64,000 bases of DNA, taken from Rhodovastum atsumiense. Its GTDB lineage: Bacteria; Pseudomonadota; Alphaproteobacteria; Acetobacterales; Acetobacteraceae. The stretch is taken from positions 3,951,501-4,015,500 of the forward strand of contig NZ_OW485601.1 of the NCBI RefSeq assembly GCF_937425535.1. The letters are read 5' to 3'. The first letter of the stretch is position 1; each line of letters opens with the position of its first letter. The translations under genes were made by a program, and so were the position numbers. The notes below the pieces were generated by a model that was not told the DNA's origin, searched no databases, and saw only the letters and a list, made by a program, of their open reading frames with translations. This document shows positions 14,036-21,805 of the stretch, piece by piece.

Positions 14036-16000
14036 ATGACCACAGCCGCCATCCCCGCCACCATCGGTCCCTTCCGGATCCGGCAATTGTTGGGCTCGGG
14101 CGGATTCGGCCATGTCTACGCCGCCGTCGATCCCGATCTCGGGCGCTGGGTGGCGATCAAGGCGCTGCGGCCGGAAATCGGCGGCAACAAGACCCTGGTC
14201 GAGCGGCTACGCGCCGAAGGGGTCAGTCTGGCACGGCTCAACCACCCCAATATCACCACGCTGTACGCGTTGCAGCGGGACAGGCGCGACCTGTTGTTCC
14301 TGGTCATGGAGCTGGTGAAAGGCCGCACGCTGGAAGACGTGCTCGGGCAACTGGGCCGGCTGGGGGTGGTGGAGACATTGGCGGTGGTGGCGCAGATCGC
14401 GGCCGGGCTCGGCTACGCGCACCGCATGGGGGTGATCCATCGCGACATCAAGCCAGCCAACCTGATGCTCACCGACGCGGGTGTGGTCAAGATCATGGAT
14501 TTCGGCATCGCCCGTATCCGTGGCACGCAGCGCCTGACCCGGGCCGGGCTGCTCGGTACATACGCCTATCTCGCCCCCGAACAGTTCGGCCGTGCCGAGG
14601 GCAGCGAGCGCAGCGATCTCTACAGCCTGGCCTGCATGGTCTACGAAATGCTCTCGGGCCGCATTCCCTTCGACGCCGGGAGCGAGGCGGAAATCATGCG
14701 CGGCCACCTGGAACTGGCACCACGGCCCTTGCGGACGTGGCTGCCGGGACTTGACCCGCGGATCGAGGCGGCTGTGTCGCGGGCGCTGGCGAAGAACCCG
14801 GCCGGGCGCTTCCCGGGCGTCGAGGCGTTCAGCGAGGCGTTGGGGGCGGCGACGTTGCAGCAGCAGGCGGCGGAGATTGTGCGCCAGCGGATCGTCGCCA
14901 TGCTGCCGGCGGTTTCACGACCGGCCGTGATGGCCGGGGCGACCGTCTCCGTCGCGACCGCGGCTGAGCCGGCGCGGGCCATGGAATCGCTGCGGCAGGC
15001 GTTGCGTGACACCGGCCTGCGCCTGCCGCGGGCGGCGCTGCTGGCCGGCGGCGCCCTGGCCTGCCTCCTTGCCATGGCCGGCGTTGCGGTCTGGGAGCTT
15101 GGCGGCACCGGTCCGACCGGCGTCGACGCGTCTGTCGTGCCTTCGCCGGACGGTCCTGCCGCGCCGTGGGCGGACCCCGGGGCCGGGGCTGTGCTCCCCT
15201 TCGTGCCAACGATTCCCGTTGAAGCCCGGCCGGTGACCGGCGTGTTTCCGCCCTTGCCAGGGGGGGGCGGCGGCACGGAAACCTCGTCGGTGCAACCGGT
15301 CGCGTTGTCGCGGCTCGCCACCGGGTCCCTCTCCGCCACGACAGTCTCGGACGAGGCATGGGCCCTGCGTGGCGCGGCGGAGCGCGGCGAGCCCGGGGCG
15401 ATGTACGCTCTGGGCCTGAGCTACAGGGGGGGGCATGGTGTGCCGCAGGATCCGACCACGGCCACCGAATGGTTCCGGCGTGCCGCGGAGCACGACCATG
15501 CCGCGGCAATGTCGCAACTGGCGGAGCTGTACCTGGCGGGGGATGGTGTGCCCGCCAGCGACACCGAGGCGCGGAACTGGTTCGAGAAAGCGGCCGCGCG
15601 CGAGGACCCTGCCGGCATGTACGGGCTCGGCTACATGCACGAGGAAGGCCGCGGCGGTCTTGCAAAGAACGAGGTGGCGGCAGTGGATTGGTATCGTCGT
15701 GCCGTGGCGGCGGGCGAGCCCGGCGCGATGGTCACCCTGGGCAGGCGCTATCGCATCGGCCGGGGAGTGCCGAAAGACTATGCCCAGGCCCGCACTCTCT
15801 ACCAGCAGGCCGCCGACAAGGGCGTGCCCGGGGCCTATATCGGCCTGGGCCTGCTGTACCGGGACGGCCAGGGCGTGCCATGCGACCTCGACATGGCGCG
15901 GCACTGGTTCCAGAAGGCGGCTGACGGCGGCAATCCGCAGGAACGGGAACAGGCCTTGCGGGGGCTTGCCCAACTGTCCGGCCGAAGCTGCACGCGCTGA
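14036..16000 (+). CDS. Transmembrane Ser/Thr protein kinase with C-terminal Sel1 repeats
   Basis: The protein has 654 residues. The Hanks-type kinase domain (about 12-270) has the glycine loop GSGGFGHVY, catalytic Lys42 in VAIKAL, HRDIKPAN with Asp137, DFG with Asp155 and the APEQF activation-segment end. A single membrane segment lies near 335-355. After a Pro/Gly-rich spacer come about five Sel1-type repeats (roughly 440-640, pattern AMxxLGxxYxxGxGVPxD...AxxWFxKAA), which normally bind proteins and here would face the periplasm. Together with the upstream PP2C and FHA-protease it forms a complete write-erase-read signalling set. Type VI secretion loci carry similar trios, but no secretion genes are visible here, so that link is not supported. 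Confidence 0.93.
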   Translation: MTTAAIPATIGPFRIRQLLGSGGFGHVYAAVDPDLGRWVAIKALRPEIGGNKTLVERLRAEGVSLARLNHPNITTLYALQRDRRDLLFLVMELVKGRTLEDVLGQLGRLGVVETLAVVAQIAAGLGYAHRMGVIHRDIKPANLMLTDAGVVKIMDFGIARIRGTQRLTRAGLLGTYAYLAPEQFGRAEGSERSDLYSLACMVYEMLSGRIPFDAGSEAEIMRGHLELAPRPLRTWLPGLDPRIEAAVSRALAKNPAGRFPGVEAFSEALGAATLQQQAAEIVRQRIVAMLPAVSRPAVMAGATVSVATAAEPARAMESLRQALRDTGLRLPRAALLAGGALACLLAMAGVAVWELGGTGPTGVDASVVPSPDGPAAPWADPGAGAVLPFVPTIPVEARPVTGVFPPLPGGGGGTETSSVQPVALSRLATGSLSATTVSDEAWALRGAAERGEPGAMYALGLSYRGGHGVPQDPTTATEWFRRAAEHDHAAAMSQLAELYLAGDGVPASDTEARNWFEKAAAREDPAGMYGLGYMHEEGRGGLAKNEVAAVDWYRRAVAAGEPGAMVTLGRRYRIGRGVPKDYAQARTLYQQAADKGVPGAYIGLGLLYRDGQGVPCDLDMARHWFQKAADGGNPQEREQALRGLAQLSGRSCTR

Positions 16001-16051
16001 CCGGCGATGTTGGCCGGCATGGCATGGTCGGGTCGCCCGCGCGATCATGCT

Positions 16052-16348
16052 CTAATGCGGCACGGCGATGCGCCGGATGCCCGGCTTCACGCCCAGGGTC
16101 TCGTCGATGTCACTGTTCTCTTCGTTCATACCGGACGTGGACGGCATCGGCCCTGCGCTTACCGGCGCGATAACCGGCGCCGGTTGGCTGACCGCAGTCT
16201 TGGGCGGCTGCGGCGGCGTGTGTGCGGAATTGCGGGCGGCAGCATGGCCGATCGTCCGGCCAGCCATCTTCGGCAGAGTGGTCAGGGCGTGCGAGCACCC
16301 GGCCAGGACCACGGTACAGGCCAGCACGGCTACCTGTGCGGTCAACAT
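16052..16348 (-). CDS. Small putative lipoprotein, unknown function
   Basis: The 98-residue product begins with a signal sequence ending in a lipobox (VVLAGC, Cys18), so it is likely lipid-anchored in the envelope. The rest is Pro/Ala-rich and low in complexity, ending IRRIAVPH. A GGGAAGG stretch precedes the ATG at 16348 by about 10 bases. A longer reading frame continues upstream to 17059, but that part overlaps the regulator at 16932 and has no protein-like character. It is convergent with the kinase gene, with 51 bp between the stops. No family was recognised. Confidence 0.6.
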   Translation of the reverse strand: MLTAQVAVLACTVVLAGCSHALTTLPKMAGRTIGHAAARNSAHTPPQPPKTAVSQPAPVIAPVSAGPMPSTSGMNEENSDIDETLGVKPGIRRIAVPH

Positions 16349-16554
16349 CGTCGCTGCCTTCCCGGTCACGCCTGGATGCGGGCACGATCTGTCGGCAGGT
16401 CCGTCGCACGCATCGTTCCCGCCCGCAATATTTTGCCCGTGCCCCGGAAATGCGCCAAGCGAAGAAATGCCCGACGACACCGGATGACAAGGCGGGGAGA
16501 GGGTTCGCTGCTTCGCTTCGAAAAGCAGCGCGTCATCAGGCTCAGGCGATAGGC

Positions 16555-16755
16555 TCAGGCGATCTGGCGGGGCTCGTTGGTGACGACGAAGTCGCCGCCA
16601 TCGGCGAGCAGGTCCTGTGTCACCGCCACGCTGGCGACGGCCGGCACCGCGTTGCCGCCACGGCCGAGGTGGTGCAGCGTCCAGGCATCGGCGAAGCTCG
16701 GGGCGTCGGCGAACAGGGCGAAAGCTGTGGCGGACGCGAGCAGAAGGGTTTTCAT
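16555..16755 (-). CDS. Small secreted protein with a single 15-residue LADGGDFVVTNE-type motif
   Basis: The 66-residue product starts MKTLLLASATAFALFA, a clear Sec signal peptide nearly identical to that of the repeat protein at 20149-20919. Its mature part carries one copy of the 15-residue unit (LADGGDFVVTNEPRQ, about residues 50-64) that is repeated fifteen times in the paralogue. The Shine-Dalgarno AGGGAG sits about 9 bases before the ATG at 16755. It is divergent from an OhrR-type regulator at 16932, exactly as the paralogue is from the regulator at 21096, so both are halves of one duplicated module. Function is unknown. It may be a shrunken copy or the ancestral single-unit form. Confidence 0.7.
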   Translation of the reverse strand: MKTLLLASATAFALFADAPSFADAWTLHHLGRGGNAVPAVASVAVTQDLLADGGDFVVTNEPRQIA

Positions 16756-16802
16756 CGGTTGGGGCTCCCTGGCGCCACCGGAGGGGCGCTGTGATCTGAT
16801 GG

Positions 16803-16831
16803 CCAATTAAATAGCGCACAATCAAATTTGG
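16803..16831. promoter_or_regulatory. Operator-like dyad A, copy 1 of the OhrR module
   Basis: An imperfect dyad CCAATT...AATTTGG sits 47 bp upstream of the secreted-protein start. The same block recurs almost unchanged at 20966-20993 in the second module. AT-rich dyads of this kind are typical OhrR/MarR binding sites; the pairing with this regulator is inference. Confidence 0.45.
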
Positions 16832-16875
16832 CGATACCGCATAGGGCGCATGGCGGCCCCTGCGGAAAGTGGTGA

Positions 16876-16904
16876 CCAATTGAATTTTGTGTGATCTAAA
16901 TTGG
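16876..16904. promoter_or_regulatory. Operator-like dyad B, copy 1 of the OhrR module
   Basis: CCAATT and AATTGG face each other across 17 bp, 27 bp upstream of the regulator ATG at 16932. It resembles dyad A in inverted orientation, so each divergent promoter would have its own site. Confidence 0.45.
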
Positions 16905-16931
16905 GGCATGCGCTGACCAGGAAGACCCCCC

Positions 16932-17423
16932 ATGACCGACACCGTCCTTGCCTCGCCCGCCGCCGCCGGGGCATGCCTGCCGGAGGCGCCGCTGGTGCTC
17001 GATGACATGCTCTGCTTTGCGCTGCATTCGACGGCGCAGGCGGTGGGGCGGGCGAACAAGCCGATGCTGGACCGGCTGGGCCTGACCTATCCGCAGTATC
17101 TGGTGATGATCGTGCTCTGGGCCGAGGACAACCGCACGGTCAGTGCGATCGGCGAGAAGCTGTTTCTCGATTCCGGCACGCTGACGCCGCTGTTGAAGCG
17201 GTTGGAGGCGGCGGGGTTCGTCACCCGGGCCCGCGACGCCGCCGACGAGCGGCAGGTGCGCATCCGCCTGACCGAGCGGGGGCGGGCGCTGCGCCGGCAG
17301 GCCTGCGGGCTCAAGCCGGCCTGGCACCGGCAGGTCTTCGACGATCCGGAGGTCTCGGCCGAGCTGCGCCGCCAGATCCTCGCCTTCCGCGACCGCGTCC
17401 TGGCCTGCCAGGGGACGGAGTAG
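16932..17423 (+). CDS. OhrR-like MarR-family transcriptional regulator (copy 1)
   Basis: A 163-residue winged-helix regulator. The stretch [16 protein letters not shown], then [14 protein letters not shown] and [13 protein letters not shown], is the OhrR subfamily signature, and the N-terminal peroxide-sensing cysteine is present as Cys28 in MLCFALHS. OhrR proteins repress organic-hydroperoxide genes until this cysteine is oxidised. Here no ohr gene is adjacent; the divergent neighbour is the small secreted motif protein. AGGAAG precedes the ATG. Copy 2 at 21096 differs at only about nine positions plus the last residues, so the duplication is recent or gene conversion keeps them alike. A second pair of cysteines (Cys15 and one near the C-terminus) could serve as resolving residues. 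Confidence 0.9.
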   Translation: MTDTVLASPAAAGACLPEAPLVLDDMLCFALHSTAQAVGRANKPMLDRLGLTYPQYLVMIVLWAEDNRTVSAIGEKLFLDSGTLTPLLKRLEAAGFVTRARDAADERQVRIRLTERGRALRRQACGLKPAWHRQVFDDPEVSAELRRQILAFRDRVLACQGTE

Positions 17424-17530
17424 GGGCGGTGCGGCCTGAAACGGCAAGGGCGCCACCGTGGAAGGGGCCGGGTCTGTCCTGGATTCACGGTGGCATGTCG
17501 GCCGCGCTGAATGGCCGTGATCAATCCGGG

Positions 17531-18174
17531 CTATAGTGTCTGAATGACAAGGAAGAAATGCCCATCCAGCTTTGTGACGCTGATGTTTTTCAGATACGCC
17601 TGTGTATCGCGCGTGAAGGACTCCGGATGAATAACTGAATAAAAGCCGGTGTTTTGCGCGGCTTCTTCGGCCTGCACCATCCAGTCAGCCGACCTGGAGG
17701 CGAGTGGCAAGGCTATCTGGTCAGAATCGTCGTATACCAAATAATAAAAGTCGTTGGGAACGCCCGCTCCGCCTATGCCGCCCCAGTCCCATATTTTCAG
17801 CCTGATTCCAGTATTTGTGGCGGGCATTTGAGCGACTTCGCTGTCATAAAAATATTTCGACACTTCCAGGCGGATGAGATCCGTCGTGATTCCAATAGTG
17901 CCGAACAGGGAAAAGAATGACCATGCAATAAAGGGGCTGACAAAAACTGAAGCCATCCGCTTCCAGTTTGTTCGCAAGGCATTTGTGACAAAAAGCATTA
18001 TCAGAAAAACCGGGGATATTGCGGTTGGAAACAGGATAATCGAGCTATTAACGATCCAGTTTTTGTTGTTGCCAGAAGAAATGCTGCGATAATTAATAAA
18101 GTGTATAATAAGGTGAATTTGTCATTTTTAAACAAATTTTTGAGCATTGCCATTACAATTGCCAGAAGATGCAT
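17531..18174 (-). pseudogene. Frameshifted small multi-spanning membrane protein
   Basis: Two minus-strand frames make sense only together. The first, from the ATG at about 18174, encodes LLYTLLIIAAFLLATTK and then drifts to a stop at 18001. In the next frame the same DNA reads NNKNWIVNSSIILFPTAISP and runs into the 155-residue frame that ends at 17531. The switch point is a run of five T at 18060-18064 (five A on the coding strand); one extra base there would restore a protein of about 214 residues with three membrane segments followed by a soluble tail. The stretch is clearly AT-richer than its surroundings, suggesting transfer. Whether it is a true mutation, a sequencing error or programmed frameshifting is open. 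No family recognised. A downstream-only product from the ATG at 17998 is possible. Confidence 0.55.
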
Positions 18175-18393
18175 TTGAATTTTGATGCGTCGAGCATATT
18201 GCGCTGCATAATGTAAAATCGATATATGCCGCAGGACGTTTCGCGCAAATAATATGATTGTTATCAGTGGTGTCGATGGCCTTGGAACCGGGGCGGGACG
18301 GCATGGGATGGTCCGTCCGCGACCGGCCGGAACGAGTAACACGCCGGCCATGGCGATAGGGCGCTGCCATCCGGTCATGGTTGGTGACGGGCT

Positions 18394-19890
18394 TTGCCCC
18401 TATGCTGGCCGGTCTGCCGCCGCACCACGACCGGACCCGACGTCTTGACCAACCTGAGAAGCCGCATCGCCGCCGCCGTCACCGCGTTGCATGGCCGCGC
18501 CTGGGACGAGATCGCCCCGGCCTCGCCGCCCGACCAGGTGCTCGACGCACCGCGCGACCAGGGCGTGAACCACCAGGCGATCTGCGCGGCGATGGCGCTG
18601 TTGTCGCTCTGCGACGATGTCACGCCGGTGGTGATGCGCCCGGTGCTGGAAGGCGGCTTCGACCTGCGCCGGGACTTCGGCATCGATCCGCGTCCGCTCT
18701 GGGGCTTCAACGCGCCGGCAACCGCGCGGGCGCTGCTGGACGCGTTCTTCGGGGTCTGGCCGCTGCCGGCCGACCCGGCCGTGGCCGGGCTGGCCGAGGC
18801 GCTGGAGGCGATCCGGCGCGGCACCCTGCTTGGCGAGAACACCGTGCCGAAGCTGGCCTACGTGCCACGGGCGAACCGCGACGAGAGCTTCGGCGCCTGC
18901 GCGGAGCGGCTGTGGCACACCGACGACACAGGCTTTGCCTGGCTGTTCGATCACACCGTCGATCTGCTCGACCGGCAGGTCGGCCGCCTGCCGCCCGGCC
19001 ATCCGAAAGCCACGGAGGCGTCGGCGGTGCGCCAGGCGCTGGCGCGGCTGCGCCAGCCCGGCCTGCTGGTCCGGCGCTTCCACCGTCATCCCTGGCTCGC
19101 CGGGCATCCCGGGGCCTTCGAGACGCTGTTCGCCGACGAGATCGTCGCCTGGCTGGCCCCGGATTGTGGCCGGGCCGGGGACCCCGCGTTGCACCGGCCG
19201 CGCGGCAGCGGCATCGAGCTTGCCTTCGCACCGCGCAATGCGGCCTTCCTCACGCTGGGCGACCGTTACGGCGATTGCACGGCGAGCCGGGTGCGGGCAC
19301 AGGTGGACGAGGACATCGCCAACATTCACTGGACCGTCTGCGCCTGGCTGCTCGATCCCTATTACCGGGTGATCGAGGTCTTCAGCGACGGCAAGCCCGC
19401 GCTGAAAGGACATGTCCTGCCTCTGGTGATCGACGAGCGCCCGGTGTTCATGGTCGATGCCATCGAGGCGGTGCCGGAACTGCGCGAGCTGAAGGACGGG
19501 TCCGAGAACCCGATGCGCGACCGGGCGCTGTACGAGGTGAAGGACGCGCTGCTCGATACCTTGCTGCAGGTCTGCACCGATCTCGCCCGGCGCATGGGGG
19601 TGGAGGTGGTCTACGTGGAGCGCTTCTCCAACGCGCGCTGGGTGCGGGCGCGGCTGGAGGTGATGCCGTCCGACAGCTACGACGTTTGGGACGTGGAGAA
19701 GCCCTACGAGACCCGGATTGTGGAAGCCACCATCGCGCGGGTGCTTGGCCTGAAGGCAACGACGCCGCGCCAGGAGATCCAGGCGCGCAACACGCGGCTG
19801 ATGCACCAGGACCTGGCGGAAAACCACAAGGAGGTCACGTTGCTGGCCGGTCCGCGCAGTGCGCGGCGGCTGCGGGTGCGCACGCCGTGA
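18394..19890 (+). CDS. Conserved-looking hypothetical protein with a GDC motif
   Basis: A 498-codon frame with strong coding bias and no signal peptide or membrane segment. I do not recognise the family. The protein-like part begins around LTNLRSRIAAAVTAL, so initiation at the TTG at 18445 is as likely as at the ATG at 18394; neither has a good ribosome-binding site. The middle contains LGDRYGDCTASRVR and then HWTVCAWLLDPYYRVIEVF. A Cys after Gly-Asp followed by a His and an Asp resembles the order of a transglutaminase-like Cys-His-Asp site, but this is only a suggestion. Two stretches of alternating charged residues near the C-terminus suggest a globular cytosolic protein. It stands alone between the two duplicated OhrR modules. 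Confidence 0.7.
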   Translation: MPLCWPVCRRTTTGPDVLTNLRSRIAAAVTALHGRAWDEIAPASPPDQVLDAPRDQGVNHQAICAAMALLSLCDDVTPVVMRPVLEGGFDLRRDFGIDPRPLWGFNAPATARALLDAFFGVWPLPADPAVAGLAEALEAIRRGTLLGENTVPKLAYVPRANRDESFGACAERLWHTDDTGFAWLFDHTVDLLDRQVGRLPPGHPKATEASAVRQALARLRQPGLLVRRFHRHPWLAGHPGAFETLFADEIVAWLAPDCGRAGDPALHRPRGSGIELAFAPRNAAFLTLGDRYGDCTASRVRAQVDEDIANIHWTVCAWLLDPYYRVIEVFSDGKPALKGHVLPLVIDERPVFMVDAIEAVPELRELKDGSENPMRDRALYEVKDALLDTLLQVCTDLARRMGVEVVYVERFSNARWVRARLEVMPSDSYDVWDVEKPYETRIVEATIARVLGLKATTPRQEIQARNTRLMHQDLAENHKEVTLLAGPRSARRLRVRTP

Positions 19891-20023
19891 GCCTCCGCCG
19901 GATCGGGCCGGACGCGGCAGGATCCGCAACGACGAAGGACCGACGCCTTGCGACAGTCGGCCCCCGGATCATGTCACGTCGCCGTGCAAGCGTAGCAACG
20001 GTCGCAAATGCAATGTGGATAAC

Positions 20024-20110
20024 TGTAGGGCGGATAAGCGTAGCGCAATCCGCCATTGCAAGACGCCACGAGGCAGCTGGCTTGCGTTGGCGGACTGCGT
20101 CCGCCCTACA
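20024..20110. repeat. REP-like palindromic element
   Basis: TGTAGGGCGGA at 20024-20034 faces TCCGCCCTACA at 20100-20110, an 11-bp perfect inverted terminal repeat enclosing about 65 bp with further GGCGGA/TCCGCC copies. GTAGGGCGGAT-type palindromes are widespread extragenic repeats in proteobacteria. It lies between the hypothetical gene and the 3' end of the repeat protein, both pointing into it. Confidence 0.6.
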
Positions 20111-20148
20111 TTGATTGCTGTACTTTGAAGGTCGGTGCGGCATCGGGT

Positions 20149-20919
20149 TCAGGCAAGTTGGCGGCCCTCGTTGGTGACGATGTAGTCACCGCCGTCGGCG
20201 ATCTGGCGACCCTCGTTGGTGACGATGTAGTCACCGCCGTCGGCGATCTGGCGGCCCTCGTTGGTGACGACGTAGTCGCCGCCGTCGGCGATCTGGCGAC
20301 CCTCGTTGGTGACGATGTAGTCACCGCCGTCGGCGATCTGGCGGCCCTCGTTGGTGACGACGTAGTCGCCGCCGTCGGCGAGCTGGCGGGCCTCGTCGGT
20401 GACGATGTAGTCACCGCCGTCGGCGATCTGGCGACCCTCGTTGGTGACGATGTAGTCACTGCCGTCGGCGATCTGGCGACCCTCGTTGGTGACGATGTAG
20501 TCACCGCCGTCGGCGATCTGGCGACCCTCGTTGGTGACGATGTAGTCACCGCCGTCGGCGATCTGGCGATCCTCGTTGGTGACGACGTAGTCGCCGCCGT
20601 CGGCGAGCTGGCGGGCCTCGTTGGTGACAACGAAGTCACCGCCATCGGCGAGTTGGCGGGCTTCGTTGGTGACGACGAAATCACCGCCGTCGGCGATCTG
20701 GCGGCCCTCGTTGGTGACGATGTAGTCACCGCCGTCGGCGATCTGGCGACCCTCGTTGGTGACGACGAAATCACCGCCATCGGCGAGCTGGCGGCCCTCG
20801 TTGGTGATGACGAAATCACCGCCGTCGGCGAGCAGGTCCGACGTGGAGGTGCTGGCGAAGCCCGGGGCGGTGGCGAACAGGGCGAAAGCCGTGACGGACG
20901 CGAGCAGAAGGGTTTTCAT
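20149..20919 (-). CDS. Secreted protein of fifteen tandem 15-residue repeats
   Basis: The 256-residue product has a Sec signal peptide (MKTLLLASVTAFALFA, cleavage near APGFA) followed by a seven-residue linker and fifteen near-identical units of consensus (I/L)ADGGD(Y/F)(I/V)VTNEGRQ, residues 30-254, ending LA. Each unit carries an Asp-Gly-Gly-Asp turn and a short beta-prone VVTN strand, so a solenoid or a metal-binding surface is possible; neither is shown. Lys and Cys are absent from the units. AGGAG precedes the ATG at 20919 by about nine bases. The gene is divergent from an OhrR-like regulator at 21096, with operator-like dyads between. The paralogue at 16555 has a single unit. No known family was recognised. 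Confidence 0.8.
   Translation of the reverse strand: MKTLLLASVTAFALFATAPGFASTSTSDLLADGGDFVITNEGRQLADGGDFVVTNEGRQIADGGDYIVTNEGRQIADGGDFVVTNEARQLADGGDFVVTNEARQLADGGDYVVTNEDRQIADGGDYIVTNEGRQIADGGDYIVTNEGRQIADGSDYIVTNEGRQIADGGDYIVTDEARQLADGGDYVVTNEGRQIADGGDYIVTNEGRQIADGGDYVVTNEGRQIADGGDYIVTNEGRQIADGGDYIVTNEGRQLA
20158..20832 (-). repeat. 45-bp tandem repeat, fifteen units, in frame
   Basis: The coding sequence repeats every 45 bp for 675 bp with no spacer. Units differ at a few silent or conservative positions, and the frame is kept in all of them, which points to expansion by unequal exchange or slippage under selection for the protein. Confidence 0.9.
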
Positions 20920-20965
20920 CGGTTGGAACTCCTGGGGCCACCGGAGTGGCGCTGTGATCTGATGG

Positions 20966-20993
20966 CCAATTAAATAGCGCACAATCAAATTGG
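20966..20993. promoter_or_regulatory. Operator-like dyad A, copy 2 of the OhrR module
   Basis: CCAATT and AATTGG are separated by 16 bp, 46 bp upstream of the repeat-protein start. The block and its flanks match 16803-16831 almost base for base. Confidence 0.45.
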
Positions 20994-21038
20994 ACGATAC
21001 TGCATAGGACGCATGGCAGCCCTCACAGAAAATGGTGG

Positions 21039-21066
21039 CCAATTGAATTGCGCACTATTTAAATTC
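21039..21066. promoter_or_regulatory. Operator-like dyad B, copy 2 of the OhrR module
   Basis: CCAATTGAATTGCGCAC begins a block that aligns with the reverse complement of dyad A, but its right arm reads AAATTC instead of AATTGG, so one half-site has degenerated relative to copy 1. It lies just upstream of the regulator ATG at 21096. Confidence 0.35.
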
Positions 21067-21095
21067 AGATGACACGGTGATCAGGAGAATTCCTT

Positions 21096-21584
21096 ATGTC
21101 CCAGACCGTCCTTGCCTCGCCCGCCGCCGCCGGGGCATGCCCGCCGGAGGCGCCGCTGGTGCTTGATGACATGCTCTGCTTTGCGCTGCATTCCACCGCG
21201 CAGGCGGTGGGGCGGGCGAACAAGCCGATGCTGGACCGGCTGGGCCTGACCTATCCGCAGTATCTGGTGATGATCGTGCTCTGGGCCGAGGACAACCGCA
21301 CGGTCAGTGCGATCGGCGAGAAGCTGTTTCTCGATTCCGGCACGCTGACGCCGCTGTTGAAGCGGCTGGAGGCGGCGGGGTTCGTCACCCGGGCCCGCGA
21401 CGCCGCCGACGAGCGGCAGGTGCGCATCCGTCTGACCGAGCAGGGGCGGGCGCTGCGCCGGCAGGCCTGCGGGCTCAAGCCGGCCTGGCACCGGCAGGTC
21501 TTCGACGATCCGGAGGCCTCGGCCGAATTGCGCCGCCAGATCCTGGCCCTCCGCGACCGTGTCCTGGCCTGCCAGGCAGTGTAG
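21096..21584 (+). CDS. OhrR-like MarR-family transcriptional regulator (copy 2)
   Basis: A 162-residue near-twin of the regulator at 16932. It keeps the reactive cysteine (Cys28, MLCFALHS), [23 protein letters not shown] and the wing [13 protein letters not shown]. Differences are confined to the first few residues, single substitutions and the last two residues (ending CQAV instead of CQGTE). AGGAG precedes the ATG. It is divergent from the fifteen-repeat secreted protein. With identical DNA-recognition regions the two copies probably bind both intergenic regions and may form mixed dimers; this is inference. No ohr peroxidase gene is nearby. Confidence 0.9.
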   Translation: MSQTVLASPAAAGACPPEAPLVLDDMLCFALHSTAQAVGRANKPMLDRLGLTYPQYLVMIVLWAEDNRTVSAIGEKLFLDSGTLTPLLKRLEAAGFVTRARDAADERQVRIRLTEQGRALRRQACGLKPAWHRQVFDDPEASAELRRQILALRDRVLACQAV

Positions 21585-21805
21585 CGCCGTGCCACCGACC
21601 TTGCCCTGCCGGTGCCCCCGGGAAGGGGCGAGGTCGCGAGTCCGGGCGAATCGCGATGGGTGCCATTCCATCAATAGTTGCGAAAATCATCCTTATTTCG
21701 TTAAGTTTGGGGCGCCGCGATCCGCGCGGCACCGTGGATGTGCCTTGCGAAAGCAAGGCTGTGCACGTTTCATTACGATTTTGAATCAGATGGGTTCGTT
21801 TGACG

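Noticed and set aside
11368-16000. Type VI secretion locus
   Set aside because: The kinase, phosphatase and FHA trio recalls such loci, but no tss or hcp-type genes are present in the window.
16052-17059. 335-codon minus-strand gene
   Set aside because: Its upstream two-thirds overlaps the OhrR-like gene and the short secreted gene; only the lipoprotein part is protein-like.
20158-20832. CRISPR array
   Set aside because: The 45-bp units are contiguous with no unique spacers, stay in frame, and no cas genes are present.
20056-20973. Plus-strand frame of 305 codons with 15-residue repeats
   Set aside because: It is the other strand of the repeat gene. The minus-strand product has a signal peptide and ribosome-binding site; this one has neither.
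16932-21584. Organic hydroperoxide resistance gene ohr paired with the OhrR-like regulators
   Set aside because: I looked for an Ohr/OsmC-type product next to either regulator and found none; only the secreted motif proteins are adjacent.
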